NCBI GenBank assembly: GCA_964616985.1
Contig: CAZTVF010000022.1
Coordinates: forward strand, 1-55,207
Length of the DNA: 55,207 nt
Direction: 5' to 3'
From: CAZTVF01 sp964616985
GTDB taxonomy: Bacteria > Planctomycetota > Phycisphaerae > SM23-33
This document shows, piece after piece, positions 26,002-34,099 of this stretch. How positions within the stretch are numbered: position 1 is the stretch's first letter; the number at the start of each line of letters is the position of its first letter. The notes under the pieces are model-generated. The model saw nothing but the letters and a program-made list of their open reading frames with translations, searched no databases and was not told the DNA's origin. Made by a program: the position numbers and the translations under genes.

Positions 26002-27225
26002 ATGAAGACAGCGAAGTTCTATATGTTCGACCACAAGCCCGACTCCGACAGCTGCTGGAGTCTGCACGCCGGGCCTGATGGCAGAGTCTATGCCGCCTCC
26101 TGCTGCGAGTACTTTGGCGGCGGCGAGGCCAAGATCGTCCGCTACAACGATGCCACCGACAGCCTGGACACTGTCCTGAACGTCGCCCAGGCCGCCGGCG
26201 AGCCCGGCACCAACGGCAAGGCCTCGCAGTGCAAGATCCACTACAGTTTCGCCCCGTCCTCCGACGGCATCCTCTACATGGCCACGCACCTCAGCGCCCC
26301 GGGCATGGGCATGCGGCGGTACTCGGCCTGGAACGACTGGAAGGACGAGAAGCGTTCCTTCCCGCACTCGGTGCTGATCGCGTTCGACACCCGGACCGAT
26401 CGCGTCGCGTGGACCAGCCCGTTCATCCCGCGCGAGGGCTGCCGCTGCCTGTCGATCGACGAGAAGCGCGGCCTGCTGTACGCGGTCTCCTACCCGCGCG
26501 ACCACTTCTGGGTCTTCGACCTCAAGACCCGCAGCATCCGCAGCCTGGGCCGCATGGGCTCGATCAATTCGCAGGTGATCTTCACCGACCGCCGTGGCCG
26601 CGCGTTCACCAGCAATGGCGACGGGCAACTCGTGCGGTACGACCCCGACACCGACCGGCTGGAGGAGATTCCCGTCTACGTCCCGCACGCGCCGAGCCTC
26701 AGCGGCTGGCACTGCGTGTTCTATGACGTGGTCGCCTCGCCCGAGGGCGATTGCGTGTATGGCGTGCCCTGGACGGCCAATCCGCACATGTTCCGCTACT
26801 GGCCCGAGGAGGGCGCGTACGGCCGCATGGAGGACCTGGGCCCCGTGCACCAGCCTCGCGACGAGACGATGCCGATCGCGTTCTACCTCGACCACTGCGG
26901 CGGGCTGGTGTTCGGCGCCGACGGCAAGCTGTACTACTCCACGACGCGCTGGCCGGAGGGTTTGGAGAGGTACAACGCCGAGCGCGAGGGCACGGTGATC
27001 GACCAGATCGTCGTGCAGATGGACGTCAAGACGCTGGCGAAGGTGGATTACGCCAAGCTCGAGAAGCCGGGCGCGTTCGGCCACTACGTGTCGCGCGCCG
27101 CGCGCGACGCCAAGGGCAACCTGTTCTTCGGGGACGTGAACCGGCCGATCCCAGTGGGGCTGTCCCGCCTGGCGATGGAGGCCAAGGGCGACAACCTGCA
27201 CCTGCCGCTGCGGACGTGGGGCTAG
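26002..27225 (+). CDS. Beta-propeller-like protein, unknown function
   Basis: 407 residues with no signal peptide. Repeated blade-like pieces include GPDGRVYAAS, SSDGILYMAT, DEKRGLLYAVS, DRRGRAFTSNGDGQLVRYDPDTDRLEEI, ASPEGDCVYGV, GADGKLYYSTTRW and DAKGNLFFGDV, spaced about 45-60 residues apart, which suggests a propeller of six or seven blades. No catalytic motif was recognised. It may bind or act on a sugar, as SMP-30-like propellers do, but that is inference. The neighbour at 27305 has the same architecture, and a heparinase-like gene follows, so a carbohydrate role is plausible. Confidence 0.7.
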   Translation: MKTAKFYMFDHKPDSDSCWSLHAGPDGRVYAASCCEYFGGGEAKIVRYNDATDSLDTVLNVAQAAGEPGTNGKASQCKIHYSFAPSSDGILYMATHLSAPGMGMRRYSAWNDWKDEKRSFPHSVLIAFDTRTDRVAWTSPFIPREGCRCLSIDEKRGLLYAVSYPRDHFWVFDLKTRSIRSLGRMGSINSQVIFTDRRGRAFTSNGDGQLVRYDPDTDRLEEIPVYVPHAPSLSGWHCVFYDVVASPEGDCVYGVPWTANPHMFRYWPEEGAYGRMEDLGPVHQPRDETMPIAFYLDHCGGLVFGADGKLYYSTTRWPEGLERYNAEREGTVIDQIVVQMDVKTLAKVDYAKLEKPGAFGHYVSRAARDAKGNLFFGDVNRPIPVGLSRLAMEAKGDNLHLPLRTWG

Positions 27226-27304
27226 ACGGAAAGACCCTGCCGCAGAGTACGCAGAGAGAAGTAGAGAAAGAGCCGCTACAGGGCACAGAAGAGAGATATT
27301 CAAG

Positions 27305-28429
27305 ATGGTGAATGCATATTCGGTGAATCGGACGGGCGACTTCGTGGGCGAGGGCATCCTACTGGCGCTGCCGCTGTGTTTTCCGGGGCAATCGACGCCC
27401 CCGCCGGCCGGCGAGACGGCGATCGTGACGATGGCGGCCGACGCCCGCAGCAACGCCGTCTACATGGGCACGGCCGGGCCCGTGGCCCGCGTGATGGTGG
27501 CGGTGACGCACCAGGACACGGGCATCGTCCATGACATGGGCGTGATCCCCGCCGCCCAGCGGATCGATGCCATCGCCCTGCGCGGCAAGTACGTCTACAT
27601 CGTCGCCACCGGCCCCGAGGGCACGGCCGTCTGGTCGAGCTGGCGGGCTGCGGCGACGGGCTTCCTCATCCAGGAGTGGGGCATCGCGCGGTATCCGTAC
27701 ACCAAGGTCCGCGACGTTCTGGGCGGCGGCAAGAAGGTCGCCGGCGCGGTCTTCTCCGCCGACGGCGAGACGCTCTACGGCCTGACCGAAGGCGACGGGG
27801 AGTTCTTCAAGCTGGACATGACGGCGCCCGACGCGGCCGTGCAGACGATCGGCAAGGTGGACCCCGACGGCGAGCCGGCGTTCTTCGGCCCGCGCATGGT
27901 CGTGGATCGCAGCGGCTGCGTGTGGGGCACGAGCGGTTCGGGCTATCTGTGGCGATACGATCTGCCCACCGCCCAGCTGGTGCTCTGGGGCTCGCAGGTG
28001 GCCTCGGCCGCCGGGCGCCAGGCCCACACGACGGTGACGGCGTGGGCGGTCGATCCGGTGTCGGGCGTGATCTACGGCGGCACGAGCCCCGACGGCTACT
28101 TCTTCAAGCTCGACCCGGCCACCGGCGAGGTGACGCCGCTGGGCAAGCCCACGCGCCTGGAGGAGATTCACTGCCTCACGGTGGCCAACGACGGCAGGGT
28201 GTTCGGCATGAGCGGGGCGGACGACGACATCGGCCACCTGTTCTGCTACGACCCCAAGCGCGGCGCGCTGCAGGACATGGGCGTACCCGCCTCAACGCTG
28301 ACGCAGCGGCAGTACGGCTATCACTTCCGCGCCGCCGCCACCGGCAGCCAGGGCGAGCTCTACTTCGGCCAGCACGAACGCGTGAACTTCCTTTGGATGT
28401 ACTTCCCGGCCACGCCCGTCAGCCGGTAA
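27305..28429 (+). CDS. Beta-propeller-like protein, second of a pair
   Basis: 374 residues, no clear signal peptide. Blade-like segments are MAADARSNAVYMGTAG, FSADGETLYGLTEGDGEFFKLD, VDRSGCVWGTSGSGYLWRYDL, VDPVSGVIYGGTSPDGYFFKLDPATGEVTPLGKP and VANDGRVFGMSGADDDIGHLFCYDP. The pattern resembles that of its upstream neighbour, so it may be an old duplicate. The gap is 79 bases and no promoter was seen, so the two are probably cotranscribed. The ribosome site before ATG 27305 is weak. Function unknown. Confidence 0.7.
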   Translation: MVNAYSVNRTGDFVGEGILLALPLCFPGQSTPPPAGETAIVTMAADARSNAVYMGTAGPVARVMVAVTHQDTGIVHDMGVIPAAQRIDAIALRGKYVYIVATGPEGTAVWSSWRAAATGFLIQEWGIARYPYTKVRDVLGGGKKVAGAVFSADGETLYGLTEGDGEFFKLDMTAPDAAVQTIGKVDPDGEPAFFGPRMVVDRSGCVWGTSGSGYLWRYDLPTAQLVLWGSQVASAAGRQAHTTVTAWAVDPVSGVIYGGTSPDGYFFKLDPATGEVTPLGKPTRLEEIHCLTVANDGRVFGMSGADDDIGHLFCYDPKRGALQDMGVPASTLTQRQYGYHFRAAATGSQGELYFGQHERVNFLWMYFPATPVSR

Positions 28430-28498
28430 GAGGCCGAAAGGAACGGGCGATTAGCGCCTGCAGCACCTACGCATTGGTTTGATTACCTTTGCTACTGC

Positions 28499-28684
28499 GT
28501 CCCGTAGGGACGACTGAGAATAGCCCAGCACTTTAGTGCTGGGGGAATCGCAGGTATTCTGCGCATTTCAGTCCCGTAGGGACGGCTGAAACGTTCAATC
28601 GTCCCTACGGGACTCCAATGCATCGGAGTACTCGCTTACCCAGCACTGAAGTGCTGAGCTATTTTCGGCGGTCCCTACGGGACC
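28499..28684. repeat. GTCCCGTAGGGACG repeat block upstream of the heparinase-like gene
   Basis: GTCCCGTAGGGACG occurs at 28499-28512 and 28571-28584; the inverse form CGTCCCTACGGGAC occurs at 28600-28613, and a variant ends at 28684. Between them are two palindromes of the form CCCAGCACTxxAGTGCTGGG (28524-28543 and, less perfect, 28639-28658). The same order of parts is repeated in the same orientation at 30607-30775, on the other side of the gene. Confidence 0.85.
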
Positions 28685-28730
28685 CATAGGATCGCATCAG
28701 CACGTTCCACTGCACCTAGGAGAACCATCC

Positions 28731-30497
28731 GTGCCCCAAAGCCTCACCCCTCAGCGGCTTCTCGAGATCGTCACCGAATCCATCGGCCGCTCGCCGATGC
28801 CGTATCTTCACGACCCGGCCGTGCGCGAGCGAGCGATCGGCATCGCCAAGGCGCAGGGCATCTTCGAGCGGATCGAGAGCGAGCTCAAGCCCGCCGAGCC
28901 CATCCGCTCGCTGACGTACAGCGAGTTCCGGCAGTTCCGCCGCTATGGCCGACGGAGCGACTTCGACACGCACCTCCGCGATCGCCAGCAGCAGATCTCG
29001 CTGGCGGCCATGTCGTGCTACCTGGGCGTCGACCGCCTGGAGTATCTGCAGGACCTGCTCTGGGCCGACTGCGAACTCACCCGGTGGATCTCGCCCGCGC
29101 ACGAGAGCCACGCCGACCATTACGACCTGTGGACGGCGATGATGGGCCGCAGCCACGCGACGATCCTGGCGCTGCTGGGCGAGCGGATGGAAGAAGAGGT
29201 CCGCACGCGGCTGGCCGCGGAGATCCAGCGGCGCGTGATCGACGTCTTCCTCGATCCCAAGCGCCAGTACTACTGGTGGAAGACGACGACAAACAACTGG
29301 AACTCCGTCTGCCACTGCGGCGTGGCGTACGCGGCGATGTTCCTGGAGAAGGACCCCCGGCGGCTGACGGACGTGCTGTCGATGGTGCTGGGCGGCGTGC
29401 AGAAGTTCATCGACGGCTTCACTGACGACGGCGGCTGCACCGAAGGGCCCAGCTACTGGCGGTACGGGTTCGGCTGGTACGTCAGCCTGGCCGCGGGCCT
29501 GTACGACTTCACCGCGGGCAAGATCGACCTGATGGCCGGCGAGAAGATCGGGCGGATCTGCCGCTACCCGGTCTCGACGGCGGTGCGGCCGGGCGTGGAA
29601 CTCAAGTTTGCCGACGCCCACAGCGGCTTCCAGTCGCCGGGAACGACGATCCTGATCAACCGCTTCCATCGGGTGCCGGAGCTGTTCGGCATGTGCAAGC
29701 TGCTGGCCGACGGTTCGCTGGCGATCGATTCGCTGCAGGACCTGATGATCTACGACGGCAGCAAGTATCACCAGGTCGAGCTGACGCGCGACGAACTGCT
29801 GGAGCGGCTGGGCCTGGCAAAGGTGTACAGCGGCCCCCTGACCGTGGGCGCCAAGGCCGGCCACAATGCCGAGCACCACAACCACAACGACGTCGGCACT
29901 TTCGTCGTGTACCGCAACGCGACGACGTTCGTGTGCGATCCGGGCGGGCCGATCTACTCGGCCCGGACATTCAACCAGCACCGCTACGAGAGCGTCTTCA
30001 CCAACTCGCTGGGCCACAGCGTGCCGGTCATCGACGGCTGCCCGCAGAGCCCGGGCGAGAAGTTCGCCGGCAAGCTCACCGCCAGCGGCCTCAACGGTGC
30101 GGGCGACAAGCAGGTGCAGATCGAAATGGGCGGGGCGTACGAGGCGCCCTCGCTGCAGCGGCTGGGACGGGTGATCGACATCCCCGCCGGCGGCAAGGGC
30201 GTGCGCCTCACCGACACGTTTGTCTTCCGCCGCCCGCCCGAGTCGGTGGAAGAGGCCTTCATCACCACGCTGCCCGCCGAGGCGGCCGCCGACGGCCGCA
30301 GCGTCACGATCCGCTCGCAGTCCGACGGCGCGGCCGTGCTGACGGCGACGGCGGCGGGGCGTTTCGCGGTCAAGGAACTCGTCGAGGAGAGCAAGGCCGA
30401 GTCGCCCCACGGCGAGCTGCTCCGCCGCATCACCTTCACGCCCGCCCAGCTCGCCGAGCGGATGGAGCTGAGCTTCGCGCTGGAGTTCAAGGCGTAA
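28731..30497 (+). CDS. Heparinase II/III-like polysaccharide lyase
   Basis: 588 residues. The first half is alpha-helical, with TNNWNSVCHCGVAYAAMF and DDGGCTEGPSYWRYGFGWY, as in the alpha/alpha toroid of heparinase II/III enzymes. The second half has AGHNAEHHNHNDVGTFVVY, whose HNHND is the family's histidine-rich signature, and ends in beta-sheet sequence. The family cleaves acidic polysaccharides by elimination, and the substrate here is unknown. No signal peptide is visible, so it would act inside the cell on imported oligosaccharides. The start is GTG 28731 with CTAGGAGA about 9 bases before it. Related repeat blocks lie on both sides. Confidence 0.85.
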   Translation: MPQSLTPQRLLEIVTESIGRSPMPYLHDPAVRERAIGIAKAQGIFERIESELKPAEPIRSLTYSEFRQFRRYGRRSDFDTHLRDRQQQISLAAMSCYLGVDRLEYLQDLLWADCELTRWISPAHESHADHYDLWTAMMGRSHATILALLGERMEEEVRTRLAAEIQRRVIDVFLDPKRQYYWWKTTTNNWNSVCHCGVAYAAMFLEKDPRRLTDVLSMVLGGVQKFIDGFTDDGGCTEGPSYWRYGFGWYVSLAAGLYDFTAGKIDLMAGEKIGRICRYPVSTAVRPGVELKFADAHSGFQSPGTTILINRFHRVPELFGMCKLLADGSLAIDSLQDLMIYDGSKYHQVELTRDELLERLGLAKVYSGPLTVGAKAGHNAEHHNHNDVGTFVVYRNATTFVCDPGGPIYSARTFNQHRYESVFTNSLGHSVPVIDGCPQSPGEKFAGKLTASGLNGAGDKQVQIEMGGAYEAPSLQRLGRVIDIPAGGKGVRLTDTFVFRRPPESVEEAFITTLPAEAAADGRSVTIRSQSDGAAVLTATAAGRFAVKELVEESKAESPHGELLRRITFTPAQLAERMELSFALEFKA

Positions 30498-30538
30498 GGC
30501 AGATGCGGCCGAACGCGTCAGACGCACTCCCATGTGAA

Positions 30539-30566
30539 GGGTGGCGGCCTTCCCAGGCCGCCGCCC
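30539..30566. repeat. Hairpin of the GGTGGCGGCCT family after the heparinase-like gene
   Basis: GGGTGGCGGCCT (30539-30550), TCCC, AGGCCGCCGCCC (30555-30566), with a single mismatch. It begins 42 bases past the stop. Its left arm and loop are identical to the hairpin at 177-204. Confidence 0.85.
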
Positions 30567-30606
30567 AGAATGTCGTCACCCTTTACGATGCCCCTTTGGC
30601 TCTCGA

Positions 30607-30775
30607 GTCCCGTAGGGACGACTGAGAGTAACGAATCGGGGCGAGACCGTTGTACTGGAGTCCCGTAGGGACGACTGAGACGTTTCAATCGTCCCTAAGG
30701 GACTCATATTCACAAAGATCGATAATACACCCAGCACTGAAGTGCTGGGCTAGATTCGGTGGTCCCTATGGGACC
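30607..30775. repeat. GTCCCGTAGGGACG repeat block downstream of the heparinase-like gene
   Basis: GTCCCGTAGGGACGACTGA at 30607 and 30660, an inverse form at 30690-30703, the palindrome CCAGCACTGAAGTGCTGG at 30731-30748, and a final GGTCCCTATGGGACC at 30761-30775. Part order and orientation match the block at 28499-28684. Confidence 0.85.
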
Positions 30776-30788
30776 CCAAACACCCGAT

Positions 30789-31017
30789 CCGCCACGCGTT
30801 GGCGCGTCCCGGCCGAGCATGCCGGCGCGGGTACGCCTGCCTCCGGCAGGTAAACTTCGGCATGGCACCCCCGGCGGCGTTGTGCGTGGTTGCTCCGCTG
30901 CGCTTCGCAAACCACCGCACCCACCGATTGACGTTGGTCCGCGCGCTTCGCAACCCACGGCACCCATCCATTGACGTTGCACCGCTGCACTTCGCAACAC
31001 GGCACCCATCGATTGAC
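30789..31017. repeat. Repeat copy 3 plus three tandem hairpin units
   Basis: At 30789-30869 lies a copy of the CCGAGCATGCCGGCGCG ... TTCGGCATGGCACC element. It is followed by three tandem units: 30886-30932, 30933-30975 and 30976-31017. Each is a hairpin whose arms differ (GTGGTTGC/GCAAACCAC, GTTG/CAAC, GTTGC/GCAAC) but whose tail is always a GCACCCA-like block and then ATTGAC. No coding frame is credible. The block lies just past the stop of the minus-strand GH106-like gene. Confidence 0.75.
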
Positions 31018-31030
31018 AACTGACAGAACG

Positions 31031-34000
31031 CTAGGTCCGCACGATCACCGGCGACATCAGCCCGTGGTCGTTGAGAAGGTATCGGTCCGTCCAGTCCTTG
31101 TGCCTGGGGCTGAATTCGCCCGGGCCGGTCCAACTGGTCCAGGGCGTGTGCAGCGGGCCCAGGATGTTCTTTCGCCCGCCGACGACCTCGACGATCACTT
31201 CGTTGAGGCCGGGCTTCATCGCGTCGGTGATGTCGGCCTCGAACGGGGCCCACGGCAGGGGATGGCGTTTGCCGTTCACGTGTACGCAGGCGGCGGTGCA
31301 GGCGATGTTCGGCAGTTCGATGCCCACGCGGCCGGCGGCGGGGCGGGCGATGCTCATCTTGTACAGCACGGCCCCGCCGTAGAAGTCCAGGCCCTGGCCC
31401 ACCCACGAGCCCAGCTGCAGTTGCGTCACCGGCGGCGTCAGCGTGTAGTTGAGCTGCTCGCGCGGGTTGGCCGCGAGAATCTTGCCCACGCCGAAATCGC
31501 CCACGAGGTACATGTCCTCGAGTTCCATGTCCGGCCGGTAGTCGAGGTCGAACAGCAGCTCGTTCTCGCCCAGGCGGACGTGCGGCGTGATGTCGATCGT
31601 CGCGATGTCCTCATCCACCCACGTGCCGCACGGCGCGGAGGCGACGGGGCGGCCGTTGACGGTGATGCGGTAGTTCTCGGGCTGCTCCAGCGCCAGCAGG
31701 CAGCGTGACGGCAGGTGCGAGGCGTTGAACGTGCGGCGGAGCTGGCAGCGGCCTCGCGGGGCGACGTCGATCACGCCGGTGGTGTAGAGGTACCACGGCT
31801 GCTGCGAACCGCCGGCCGGGACGTTGAAGTGCTTGCGGATCTCGGCCTCGGCCGCCAGCGAGGGCACCGGGCCGCCGAAGGGCTCGTCGCCGAAGCGGTA
31901 CTGGCAGAAATCCAGCGGCATCGTGTTCGGCTCGGCCAGTTCGATGGCGAAGGGGCCCGTGATGGCCTCGCGGCGGGCGGCGTTCTGCGGCTCAACGTGA
32001 GGCTTCGCCTGCGGCACGGCTTGGCCCAGGCTGACCAAGGCCGAGCCGGTGGGCGGCAGGTGCAGGTCGAATTCCACGAACTCGCCCGCGGCGCGGCTGG
32101 GGACCTGGCGGCGCTCGCCGCTCATCGCATCCCACAGCACCACCGGCGAGGGGCCCCGCACGCGGACGTGCACGTCGTGGACGCCGCGGCGGTCGTGCGA
32201 TTGAACGAAGAGGAACTGGCCGCCCTGCACCTGGCGGAGCATGGCCCAGACGCACGTCTGCTCGCGGCCTGCCTCGGTGATGCTCAGGCGGCGCGGCAGG
32301 AGCGACTCGACGGCGGCGGCGATCTCGTGATAGAGCTCGCCGCTGGCGGGGCAGCGGGCGGCCAGTTCGGCCACCGCGCCCGACGGCGCCGCATCGACGC
32401 GGTCGGCGACGCGGCTGACGAACAGCAGCTTTCCGCCGCCCGCCTGAAACTTGCGGAGCAGTTCCAGCGTGCTCGCCCGCATGGTGTACGAGGGCGGCAC
32501 GATCACGGCCTTGTAGGACATGAGGCCCACGTGCAGCGTGTCGCCTTCGACGCGGGCGTGGCGGGCCATGAGCGATTCGTCGCCGAAGTCCCAGTCGTAA
32601 TGCTGGGCCGAGAGCGTCTGGCCGATGCGGCCGAAGCGGCTCTGCACGAAGCAGATCGTCTCGTTGCTCCACCCGCCGGGGCCGAAGGTGCCCCACGCGT
32701 TTTCGATGGTGTGCAGCACCAGCACGTCGCGCACGGGGCGGCCTTGCGTGAGGGCGGCGCCCAGGCGGGCGAAGTAGTCCTCGACCGCGCCGTACTGCGG
32801 CCACCAGGGGCTGTGGTCGAGGATGCTGGCGGGGTAGTCGCGCTTGCCGCCGCCGGCGAGCGTGTAGTAGCTCAGGTGCTGGCAGCGGAGGTTGACGCCC
32901 GTGGCCAGGTGCCAGTCGCCTACGAACTTGTGCCCCTCCAGCGGCCAGTCCCAGCCCGTGCAGCCGTACAGTTCGCTGATGACGCGAGGCTTGCCGAGTT
33001 GATCGGCCACCGACGCCGCCTGCTTGGCCGAAGGCAGCTCGTTGGCCTGGTCGGTCAGCACGTCGATGCCGGGCCACTGCATGTGCTCGTAGTGCGGCAT
33101 GCACGCCCCGACGGTGATGGTCTGGAAGATGTCGCCCTCGCCCATGACGTGGCCGGTGAGGGCGATGTTGTGCTCGGCGCACCAGCGGCCCAGCTGGGCG
33201 GTGAAGTTCTGCACGAACAGTTCGGTGCACATGCGGTAGAAGTGGTACCGCGCGGGCGAGAATTCACACGCGGCCTCGAACCGCACCAGCGTCGGCAGGT
33301 GGTCGAGCAGATCGTAGCCGAAGCGGACGCGGAACTGCTCGGCGAACGGCGGCGACCACGGCAGGTCGGCTGAACCGTCGGCGTGGAATTGCGAGGGCGG
33401 ATACTGGGGCTCGTCGAAGAAGATCGCGGGGATGAGGTCGCCGAAGTCCTTGCCGAACCGCGAGGCGTACGCGTCGTGCGTGAGGCGGATGAACTCGGCC
33501 GTCGCCGCGGGGTTGAAGACGTCGATGTACGTGCCGTCGTTGTACCACCCGCTGGGGGCAGCGAGGCACTGGCTGAAGGTGAGGTTCGCCTCGCCGCTGC
33601 CGGCGGGCAGGCGGCGATAGGACTTCAGCCGGCCGCCGGCGTCGAGATCGATGGCGAAGCTCGCGACGAGCTTGCCGCCCTGGGGCGCGGCCGGGCCGGG
33701 GCGGGCCTGCAGCGTGACGGCGCGGAACTCGGGGTGGTCGCGCGTGACCAGTCCGCCGGCGGCGCCCGACGGCCAGCGGTCTTCGTCGTACAGGTACGCC
33801 TTCATGCCCAGTTGGCGGGCCTTGTCCACGCACGCCTGCACGCAGCGGAACCATTCCTCGCCCATGTAGGGCGTCTTGAGGCCGTAGCGGCTGTGCATGA
33901 AGAAGCCGCCCATGCCCGCGCGGTGCATGCTCTCGATCTGCCGCTGCAGGCGGGCGGGGTCCAGGCGGCCATTCCAGCTCCAGAACGGCGCGCTGCGGAA

Positions 34001-34045
34001 CGTGGCCGGCGGGTTGTCCCAGATCCGGGCGAAGTCAGACGTCAT
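31031..34045 (-). CDS. GH106-like glycoside hydrolase (alpha-L-rhamnosidase family), copy 2
   Basis: 1004 residues. The amino part has FRSAPFWSWNGRLDPARLQRQIESMHRAGMGGFFMHSRYGL and KAYLYDEDRWPSGAAGGLV, the WPSG-containing barrel segment seen in GH106-like proteins; IFFDEPQY and the SELYGCTGWDW segment further on hold acidic residues likely to be catalytic. The C-terminal third is beta-rich, with carbohydrate-binding-like domains. No signal peptide. It probably removes rhamnose or a related sugar; the substrate is not proven. ATG 34045 has AAGGATG upstream and is preferred to ATGs at 34066 and 34093. It is downstream in a pair with the gene at 34100. Confidence 0.8.
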   Translation of the reverse strand: MTSDFARIWDNPPATFRSAPFWSWNGRLDPARLQRQIESMHRAGMGGFFMHSRYGLKTPYMGEEWFRCVQACVDKARQLGMKAYLYDEDRWPSGAAGGLVTRDHPEFRAVTLQARPGPAAPQGGKLVASFAIDLDAGGRLKSYRRLPAGSGEANLTFSQCLAAPSGWYNDGTYIDVFNPAATAEFIRLTHDAYASRFGKDFGDLIPAIFFDEPQYPPSQFHADGSADLPWSPPFAEQFRVRFGYDLLDHLPTLVRFEAACEFSPARYHFYRMCTELFVQNFTAQLGRWCAEHNIALTGHVMGEGDIFQTITVGACMPHYEHMQWPGIDVLTDQANELPSAKQAASVADQLGKPRVISELYGCTGWDWPLEGHKFVGDWHLATGVNLRCQHLSYYTLAGGGKRDYPASILDHSPWWPQYGAVEDYFARLGAALTQGRPVRDVLVLHTIENAWGTFGPGGWSNETICFVQSRFGRIGQTLSAQHYDWDFGDESLMARHARVEGDTLHVGLMSYKAVIVPPSYTMRASTLELLRKFQAGGGKLLFVSRVADRVDAAPSGAVAELAARCPASGELYHEIAAAVESLLPRRLSITEAGREQTCVWAMLRQVQGGQFLFVQSHDRRGVHDVHVRVRGPSPVVLWDAMSGERRQVPSRAAGEFVEFDLHLPPTGSALVSLGQAVPQAKPHVEPQNAARREAITGPFAIELAEPNTMPLDFCQYRFGDEPFGGPVPSLAAEAEIRKHFNVPAGGSQQPWYLYTTGVIDVAPRGRCQLRRTFNASHLPSRCLLALEQPENYRITVNGRPVASAPCGTWVDEDIATIDITPHVRLGENELLFDLDYRPDMELEDMYLVGDFGVGKILAANPREQLNYTLTPPVTQLQLGSWVGQGLDFYGGAVLYKMSIARPAAGRVGIELPNIACTAACVHVNGKRHPLPWAPFEADITDAMKPGLNEVIVEVVGGRKNILGPLHTPWTSWTGPGEFSPRHKDWTDRYLLNDHGLMSPVIVRT

Positions 34046-34099
34046 GAGGCCATCCTTGTCGTTCATGTGCGAGGCCCGCGGCCGGCCGCTCACCCGCCG

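Noticed and set aside
28716..30533. Minus-strand frame opposite the heparinase-like gene
   Set aside because: The heparinase motifs are on the plus strand with a proper ribosome site; the other strand is Arg/Gly/His-rich.
30886..31017. Possible CRISPR array
   Set aside because: The repeated part is a variable hairpin with a short constant tail, not a constant repeat with unique spacers, and no cas genes are nearby.
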